Below are positions 59,055-64,000 of a DNA stretch of 64,000 nt, piece by piece. Made by a program: the position numbers and the translations under genes. Origin of the DNA: Bacillota bacterium. GTDB taxonomy: Bacteria; Bacillota; Clostridia; Acetivibrionales; DTU013. The stretch spans positions 90,343 through 154,342 of the forward strand of contig JAEZCA010000051.1 in NCBI GenBank assembly GCA_023412665.1, in the 5' to 3' direction. Every line of letters begins with the position of its first letter. Positions within the stretch are counted from its first letter, which is position 1. Under the pieces are notes generated by a model. The model made no database searches, was not told the origin of the DNA, and was given only the letters and a program-made list of their open reading frames with translations.

Positions 59055-59822
59055 TCAAACCTCCTTTCTGAAAACTACAAATGTCAGCGCTAAAATGAAA
59101 TAAAGCTGCAGCAGCGATAACAGTAATGGTTTCGGATCCAGCGGTATCCACGTCAGCGCATTGGATGCCTGCTGCTGCACCGCGGAAAAATCAGGGACAA
59201 TAGACATTACCACCTTTATTAATACTGCTCCGAACCCTTCTGTTGTTCCGGCAAGGGTATCCAGTACACCATGCAGTATACCCATTACATAAATGATCAG
59301 GCCAAAGATACCCGTTATGTATACCGGCAGCTTTATGCTCAGCACGCTTACAGCAGCGCTTAAGAGCATAGTATTGATGCTCATTATCCCAATGCAAAGG
59401 AAGGTGGGCAGAAACAGCCCGATTTTCCCATGGGCAGCAGTAAAAATGAGCAGTGAAACATATAGCGACAGCATACAGAAAACGCTTGCAAGCATATTGC
59501 CTGCGGTAAGTGAAAACATATACTGCCAGGGTTTGATGCCTCTTATCAGCACAAGATGAGTAGTTTTTCTCTCAAATTCATTTGGAATGGTCTGGAGAGA
59601 CACCATAACTGCAAGAAGGCTTGAAACAAAGCCTATTATTGACAGTGCAACCGGTACCATCTGCTCGAAGCCGGTGACCTTTCTGCCGTTTATTGTCAGA
59701 TTTCCATTTCCTGTAGTGATCAGCAGCATTATAACCATGCCAATGATGCCTACCACATAAAAGGTCCTGCTCCTGATCCTTTCATTGAATGTATTGCGTA
59801 TCAGAGCAAGCATGTACTTCAC
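59055..59822 (-). CDS. ABC-2-type transporter permease
   Basis: 255 residues with six hydrophobic helices (first near 22-38, last near 232-250) and a large extracytoplasmic loop late in the protein (VLDTLAGTTEGFGAVLIKVV...). The cytoplasmic ERKTTHLVLIRGIKPWQYMFS segment is typical of ABC-2 permeases. Partner of the ATPase gene, which it overlaps by 41 bases. The substrate is not evident. Confidence 0.85.
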   Translation of the reverse strand: MKYMLALIRNTFNERIRSRTFYVVGIIGMVIMLLITTGNGNLTINGRKVTGFEQMVPVALSIIGFVSSLLAVMVSLQTIPNEFERKTTHLVLIRGIKPWQYMFSLTAGNMLASVFCMLSLYVSLLIFTAAHGKIGLFLPTFLCIGIMSINTMLLSAAVSVLSIKLPVYITGIFGLIIYVMGILHGVLDTLAGTTEGFGAVLIKVVMSIVPDFSAVQQQASNALTWIPLDPKPLLLSLLQLYFILALTFVVFRKEV

Positions 59823-60498
59823 CTCCCACAGCTTTTACAAACAACTCCTCAAGGCTTGTGCCGCATAGCTCCCGCATCTGCACCTGCCCTGCCAGCCTGC
59901 CGTTTACAATAAATATTGTCCTGTCTGCTACCTTTTCGACATCGCTGAGAATATGAGAATTGAATATGATGGTTTTCCCTTCGCCCTTCAGCTCACTTAC
60001 AAGCCGCAGCATTTCTATCCGTCCGACAGCATCAAGACCTGATGTTGGTTCATCGAGAATGAGCAGCTCGGGATCGCCCAGCAGCGCCTGGCTAAAGGCA
60101 AGCCTCTGCAGCATGCCTTTTGAATAATTCTTTATTTTTTTGTCCGCTGCATTTGATAATCCGGTGAGTTCCAGAAGCTTGCGGATCTGCTGTTCGGCTT
60201 TTTGTTCATTAAGCCTTTGCAGTCTTGAATAAAAGCGCAGGACCTCATATCCTGTGAGAAAGGGATGAAAATAGGGAGTTTCAGGTGAGAATCCTATCCT
60301 GATTTCCTTGTCGATAACCACATTTCCGCCTGTCTGCCCTGTAAGTCCAAGAATCATCTTTATTGTCGTCGTTTTGCCTGCCCCGTTTGGTCCGAGAAGC
60401 CCCAGTACCTCTCCCTTTTCCACACTGAAGGAAAGACCTGCGACTACCTCTGTGTCGCCGTATTTTTTTACAAGCTCATGGCATTCAAGTATTTTCAT
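59782..60498 (-). CDS. ABC transporter ATP-binding protein
   Basis: 238 residues. Walker A GLLGPNGAGKTTTIKMILG, Q-loop region, signature NYSKGMLQRLAFSQALLG, Walker B LLILDEPTSGLDAVGR and switch His in IIFNSHILSDVEKV. CcmA/DRA-type exporter ATPase. ATG at 60498 with GGAGG 8 bases upstream. First gene of the five-gene operon (ATPase, permease, HExxH protein, regulator, kinase). Confidence 0.92.
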   Translation of the reverse strand: MKILECHELVKKYGDTEVVAGLSFSVEKGEVLGLLGPNGAGKTTTIKMILGLTGQTGGNVVIDKEIRIGFSPETPYFHPFLTGYEVLRFYSRLQRLNEQKAEQQIRKLLELTGLSNAADKKIKNYSKGMLQRLAFSQALLGDPELLILDEPTSGLDAVGRIEMLRLVSELKGEGKTIIFNSHILSDVEKVADRTIFIVNGRLAGQVQMRELCGTSLEELFVKAVGGEVHACSDTQYIQ

Positions 60499-60669
60499 TG
60501 CTTCCACCTCCATGTTCAATCATAAAGGTCAAAGCTTTAGGTATACTTTACAGAATCTTAAGATTACCTTAAATCCTTTGGGTCTGTTAAAGTACTTCAC
60601 AATCTGTATTATTTAGTATAAACTATAGTTTGTTCGTATACATAATAGAATCAGGGGGGTCAACCTTAT

Positions 60670-62271
60670 ATGAAAAAGAATCTGTTCATCTACATTACTT
60701 CTTTTTTGTGCGGCATGTCAGTAATGGGAGTCGAGCTGTCCGCCACAAGGCTTCTGGCGCCGTATTTCGGCACTTCCTCCATAGTATATACAGTGGTTAT
60801 CGGTTTGATAATGATAGCTATGAGTATAGGAAATGTGCTGGGGGGCCGTTCAGCCGACAAGCACAACAATCTTGGCAGATTATTCACTATGCTGTGGGTT
60901 GCAGCTCTCTGGGTCGCAGTAATACCCCTGGTTGGAAAATATGTGATTGCGCTGTCCGCGCTGGTCATGGCATGGATACTTCCCTCCAACCTTCTCGTTG
61001 CCGGTTCTGTGTTGTCCTGCCTTTTGGTCTTCTCGGTTCCGTTGCTCATTCTTGGAATGGTATCGCCATATCTGGTGAAGCTTGGGGTCAAAGACATGGA
61101 AAAAAGCGGCCGCACCACCGGTGAAATATATGCCGCGTCGACGATCGGCAGTATCATCGGCACATTCATACCCACCTTCCTGACCATACCTTATATAGGA
61201 ACTTTAAAATCCTTCCTGGTATTCGCCCTGTCCATTAATCTCATATGCCTGTATTATTTTATTACAACTAAAAAGGGCTTTATCAAAGGGATCGTGACAA
61301 CAGTTCTAACGACAGCGCTTCTCTTTATGCCGTTCAAAACCTCTTATGCCTTCTGGACCGATGTGGTTCTGGAGGACGAGTCTCTTTACAACTACCTGCA
61401 GGTAGCTGAAAAAGGTAATTCGGTAATACTTTCTACCAATGTTGCCTTCGGTGTGCAGTCGATATATACAAGAGACCAGATACTATCCGGCTATTATTAC
61501 GACTACGCACTTATGTCACCGCTGCTGCTTCGGGACGGCAGTCCGGAAAAGCCCGTTGAGATACTGGTGCTGGGCATGGGTACCGGAACCTTTGCAAAGG
61601 AATGTAAATACTTTTTCCCAAACAGCAATATAACAGGTGTTGAGATAGACGAAAAAATCGTTGACCTTTCAAAAGAGTACTTTCAGCTCACCGATGAAGA
61701 GGCAACTGTATATGTGAACGACGGCCGCACCTTCCTGTCATCACCTCAGGCGGGGATGTACGACATTATATTATGCGATGCCTATCACGATATCACCATC
61801 CCCTTCCACATGGCTACCACAGAGTTCTTTTCCGAAGTGAAAGAACACCTTAAGCCTGGCGGCATCCTAATGGTCAATATAAATATGAGAAGCAAGAACA
61901 CCACTGAAATAACCGACTATCTGACCAATACGCTGAAAACAAGCATGGGCAAGGTATACAAATATGACATCCCGGGCATCACAAATACTCTGTGTTATTC
62001 CTCGGACGATGATGACTGCCTGCAAAACCTTGCGGACAATGCGTCAAGGCTCGAAAAGGACCACCCTTTGGCCACGCTGGCCGGCAGAGTAATAAAAGGC
62101 TGCACCGAAGTAACGGGTACAAGGTATGTATTGACCGACGATCTGGCACCGGTCGAGGTACTTGGCCAGAAGCTGCTCAATGATGTTGTGGAGGAAAGCC
62201 TTGACTACTTCAAGCATGAACTGGAAGGCTCCGAAAACGGCATATTGGACGTTTTCAATATGCTTTCTTAA
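60670..62271 (+). CDS. MFS-like membrane domain fused to spermidine synthase-like domain
   Basis: 533 residues. Six to seven membrane helices fill residues 1-225 (GVELSATRLLAPYFGTSSIVYTVVIGLI at the start). The C-terminal ~300 residues are a class I methyltransferase/aminopropyltransferase fold: EILVLGMGTGTFAKECKYFF, NITGVEIDEKIVDLSKEYF, YDIILCDAYHD. This fused architecture is common in bacteria under the label spermidine synthase, but its true reaction is unproven. GGGGGG lies 8 bases before the ATG. Single gene with a bidirectional terminator after it. Confidence 0.85.
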   Translation: MKKNLFIYITSFLCGMSVMGVELSATRLLAPYFGTSSIVYTVVIGLIMIAMSIGNVLGGRSADKHNNLGRLFTMLWVAALWVAVIPLVGKYVIALSALVMAWILPSNLLVAGSVLSCLLVFSVPLLILGMVSPYLVKLGVKDMEKSGRTTGEIYAASTIGSIIGTFIPTFLTIPYIGTLKSFLVFALSINLICLYYFITTKKGFIKGIVTTVLTTALLFMPFKTSYAFWTDVVLEDESLYNYLQVAEKGNSVILSTNVAFGVQSIYTRDQILSGYYYDYALMSPLLLRDGSPEKPVEILVLGMGTGTFAKECKYFFPNSNITGVEIDEKIVDLSKEYFQLTDEEATVYVNDGRTFLSSPQAGMYDIILCDAYHDITIPFHMATTEFFSEVKEHLKPGGILMVNINMRSKNTTEITDYLTNTLKTSMGKVYKYDIPGITNTLCYSSDDDDCLQNLADNASRLEKDHPLATLAGRVIKGCTEVTGTRYVLTDDLAPVEVLGQKLLNDVVEESLDYFKHELEGSENGILDVFNMLS

Positions 62272-62305
62272 AAGACAGGCCGACTTTATCAAGCCGGCCT
62301 GTTTA
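62271..62305. terminator. bidirectional terminator
   Basis: ACAGGCCG-ACTTTATCAAGC-CGGCCTGT with A-rich left and T-containing right flanks, between the fusion gene and the small convergent gene. Confidence 0.75.
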
Positions 62306-62605
62306 GCTGTAGCACAGCTGATTCTCATTGTAAAAAAGCAGAAATATATCCTTTATAATTTCATTCATATTGTCGGGCGTCACATGAAAAAGCTGTCCCC
62401 CGTCAATCTGTATGCAGATCACTATCTGGTACTTGTCATTGTTGTCAATGACCGCACTGATGATGTCAACGGCCTCTACCGGCTTGGTGTATTCACATAT
62501 CCAATCGTCATCATTTATCATCTGAACTTCACTTTCATAATAGCTTTCAAGGAACCGTTTCAGCTCCCCTTCTCTCCATGACCACATATTGACCGTAAGA
62601 CTCAT
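62303..62605 (-). CDS. small hypothetical cytoplasmic protein
   Basis: 100 residues, no family recognised. Acidic, mixed alpha/beta prediction, with EGELKRFLESYYESEVQ at the N-terminus and QIVICIQIDGGQLFHVT in the middle. No membrane segment. It is likely real because it fills the space between two terminators and has a GGAG before the ATG. Function unknown. Confidence 0.65.
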   Translation of the reverse strand: MSLTVNMWSWREGELKRFLESYYESEVQMINDDDWICEYTKPVEAVDIISAVIDNNDKYQIVICIQIDGGQLFHVTPDNMNEIIKDIFLLFYNENQLCYS

Positions 62606-62795
62606 TTTGATCTCCTTTAAGTTGTGCTCAAACTAGTATACATTAATTCTTTATTAATTGGACAAAATCTATGAAATACCTCTATGTAATTTTTTCATTG
62701 AATGTATTACATAGTTAATTTTCATACTAATTGTATTATTCTTGAGCTTTTAACCCATAATAAATTTGCATTGTTACAGGCTGGAGGTATTTTCA

Positions 62796-63764
62796 TTGCA
62801 AAACATATTAAAGCTGACAAAAATCATTATTATAGCTATATCCATTCTGTTCATACAGGCTGTCACTGCCGGGTGTTCAAGAAATCAAGGCCAGCAGCAG
62901 GACACGCAGCTTCAGGCCGCCAAAGAGAAGCAGTCCCAGGAAAAGGAATCTGAAAGGCTAAAAAAGATCGAGTCACAAATAGAAATACTGTTTGAAGTGC
63001 TCGGGGGACCAAGCGTGAAAACCAGTGAATCAGGCGATGATACAGGGGGGCAGAATGAAGGTACGCAGCACGGAGGTCAGCAGAAAGACAACCAGCAGCA
63101 AGGTACACAGCAGGGCAATCAGAAGGGCGGCGGTCAGAATGAGGACAAACAACAGGACGGTGGCCAGAAGGGCGGCAATCAGCAGCAAGGCACACAGCAG
63201 GGCGATCAGAAGAGCAGCGGAAAACAGGCTGCACAGCAGGCACCCGATAAATGGTCTCAGGTTGGCAGGGTCATAAACAACCTGCACTACCAGTGGAATG
63301 ATCTGATGCCTGAAATAGCTAAAAAAGGTGCTGAAATGAAGCTGGTCGACAACTTTGACAATGCTTTGAACACTCTGACAACAACAATCGAGTCCAAGGA
63401 TCAGGAAAAGGTACTTGTCTCGGCAAACAAGCTATACTCACATGTACCTGACTTGTATTCTCTTTACCGTGTTAAAATGTCTCCTGAAGTTAAAAGGATG
63501 ATTTATTACACCAGGAATATAATCCTGTTGTCCGGAAAAGACGGCTGGGAACAGGTCGGAAAGGATAATGAGGCCCTTGATAAATCCTGGTCGCTGTTTC
63601 AAAACACGCTGGAAAAAGAACAGAAGACAATCGGAGACAAGCTTGACTTCTCCATATATGAACTAAAGAAGGTCGTAACAGAGAAAAACAAACAGCTTAC
63701 CGACATAAAAGGCCGGATAGTCCTGAACAATATCAAGGAGCTCCAGAAATCCTACGAGAAGTAA
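62796..63764 (+). CDS. Gln/Gly-rich repeat lipoprotein
   Basis: 322 residues. Signal peptide with lipobox AVTAGC (Cys27), a helical stretch (30-65), then a low-complexity region (about 75-160) of imperfect repeats such as GGQNE, QQQGTQQG and NQKGG. A helical C-terminal domain follows (160-322, SQVGRVINNLHYQWNDLMPEIAKKG). Start: TTG at 62796 with GGAGG 8 bases upstream; an open frame to 62766 is not supported. The repeat region suggests a flexible stalk holding the C-terminal domain away from the membrane. Function unknown. Confidence 0.8.
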   Translation: MQNILKLTKIIIIAISILFIQAVTAGCSRNQGQQQDTQLQAAKEKQSQEKESERLKKIESQIEILFEVLGGPSVKTSESGDDTGGQNEGTQHGGQQKDNQQQGTQQGNQKGGGQNEDKQQDGGQKGGNQQQGTQQGDQKSSGKQAAQQAPDKWSQVGRVINNLHYQWNDLMPEIAKKGAEMKLVDNFDNALNTLTTTIESKDQEKVLVSANKLYSHVPDLYSLYRVKMSPEVKRMIYYTRNIILLSGKDGWEQVGKDNEALDKSWSLFQNTLEKEQKTIGDKLDFSIYELKKVVTEKNKQLTDIKGRIVLNNIKELQKSYEK

Positions 63765-63775
63765 GAATGACGAAA

Positions 63776-63800
63776 AAAAACCAGCAATTCGCTGGTTTTT
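63776..63800 (+). terminator. terminator after the lipoprotein gene
   Basis: AAAAACCAGC-AATTC-GCTGGTTTTT, 10-pair stem, directly after the stop codon; works in both directions. Confidence 0.9.
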
Positions 63801-63822
63801 AAGTTATTTTAGGCCGGGACTT

Positions 63823-63999
63823 CTATTGAAGGTTATCCTGCAGGTTATCCTGCATCAAATCCATCATCATAAGCAGATGGTGACGATCAGTTTCCAGCAC
63901 ATCGCGTATGACTGACATGCTTTCCTGATCCAGATCCCCCCTTACTATCTCCTCGGCCATTTTTACTCCCTTGTCCTCACCGAAATAGGCCCTTTTCAA
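63823..63999 (-). CDS. partial gene at window edge (3' end only)
   Basis: The last 58 codons of a minus-strand gene that continues beyond the window. It is helical: YFGEDKGVKMAEEIVRGDLD, then VIRDVLETDRHHLLMMMDLM. The His/Glu/Asp pattern recalls ferritin-like or four-helix proteins, but no family can be named from this fragment. The end carries a duplicated LQDN encoded by a 12-base direct repeat (63831-63854). Confidence 0.6.
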   Translation of the reverse strand: MKRAYFGEDKGVKMAEEIVRGDLDQESMSVIRDVLETDRHHLLMMMDLMQDNLQDNLQ

Positions 64000-64000
64000 C

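Noticed and set aside
63025..63287. Open frames on both strands over the lipoprotein repeats
   Set aside because: They arise from the low-complexity Gln/Gly coding sequence and have no start signals.

Overview
The window looks like chromosome from a spore-forming, anaerobic member of the Clostridia (Bacillota). Evidence: the sporulation cluster spoIIGA-sigE-sigG, a Gram-positive division cluster (ftsQ/divIB, sbp, ftsA, ftsZ), a ferredoxin-dependent 2-oxoacid oxidoreductase, pta-ackA, an agr peptide quorum-sensing locus, TTGACA/TATAAT promoters with GGAGG ribosome sites, and moderate-to-low GC. I cannot name a species.

Layout. 1-7.4 kb (minus strand): sigG, sigE, spoIIGA, ftsZ, ftsA, sbp, ftsQ, then a 5'-truncated murA. 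7.5-10.7 kb (plus): an LtaS-type sulfatase-fold enzyme and an RlmI-type methyltransferase. 10.7-12.0 kb: a homocysteine methyltransferase with half of a pterin-binding domain. 12.1-18.2 kb (minus): a compact tad/Flp pilus operon (flp, tadE, cpaB, tadZ, tadA, tadB, tadC), preceded at 18.4-20.2 kb by a DegS/DegU-like two-component system. 20.4-21.6 kb: tRNA-Lys with a full promoter and terminator, an AraC regulator, and a degenerate second copy of the 3' half of the tRNA. 21.9-24.6 kb: a complete agr system in two convergent halves (agrA-agrC on plus, agrB-agrD on minus) with a 47-residue AgrD. 25-28 kb: a MurG-type glycosyltransferase and a phosphate transporter with its DUF47 partner. 28.3-33.2 kb: a two-component system, a zinc-ribbon membrane protein, a J-protein and a second DnaK. 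33.2-34.2 kb: non-coding stretch with a large inverted repeat and tRNA-Ala(CGC). 34.2-38.6 kb: small accessory genes (membrane protein-XRE-hydrolase unit, bioY behind a BirA operator, YgiT-type protein, CapA, YmaF). 38.6-44.3 kb (minus): 2-oxoacid:ferredoxin oxidoreductase with a MinD-like ATPase, a TcdA-like enzyme and an unknown anchored protein. 44.6-47.4 kb: ApgM-type phosphoglycerate mutase, a ferredoxin-like aldo/keto reductase and an ABC-F gene remnant. 47.4-55.7 kb (minus): Cu/Zn SOD, gpsA, plsY, der, a PDZ/radical-SAM protein, rpmF, yceD, ackA, pta. 55.9-60.5 kb (minus): a tightly overlapping five-gene operon of ABC exporter, anchored HExxH protein, response regulator and histidine kinase. 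60.7 kb to the end: an MFS/spermidine-synthase fusion, a small hypothetical gene, a Gln/Gly-rich lipoprotein and a partial gene at the edge.

What stands out. (1) The agr locus, with agrD shorter than usual gene-calling limits and an unusual convergent, A-before-C layout. (2) The sigE-sigG junction, where a hairpin buries the sigG ribosome site while an internal forespore-type promoter would make a transcript lacking the blocking arm. (3) The five-gene exporter/peptidase/two-component operon, the best candidate here for an uncharacterised system. (4) Gene breakpoints: murA and an ABC-F gene each survive only as 3' parts, and tRNA-Lys has a partial duplicate 1.1 kb downstream, all suggesting past rearrangement or integration. 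Everything is read from sequence alone; family names rest on motif recognition, without database searches.
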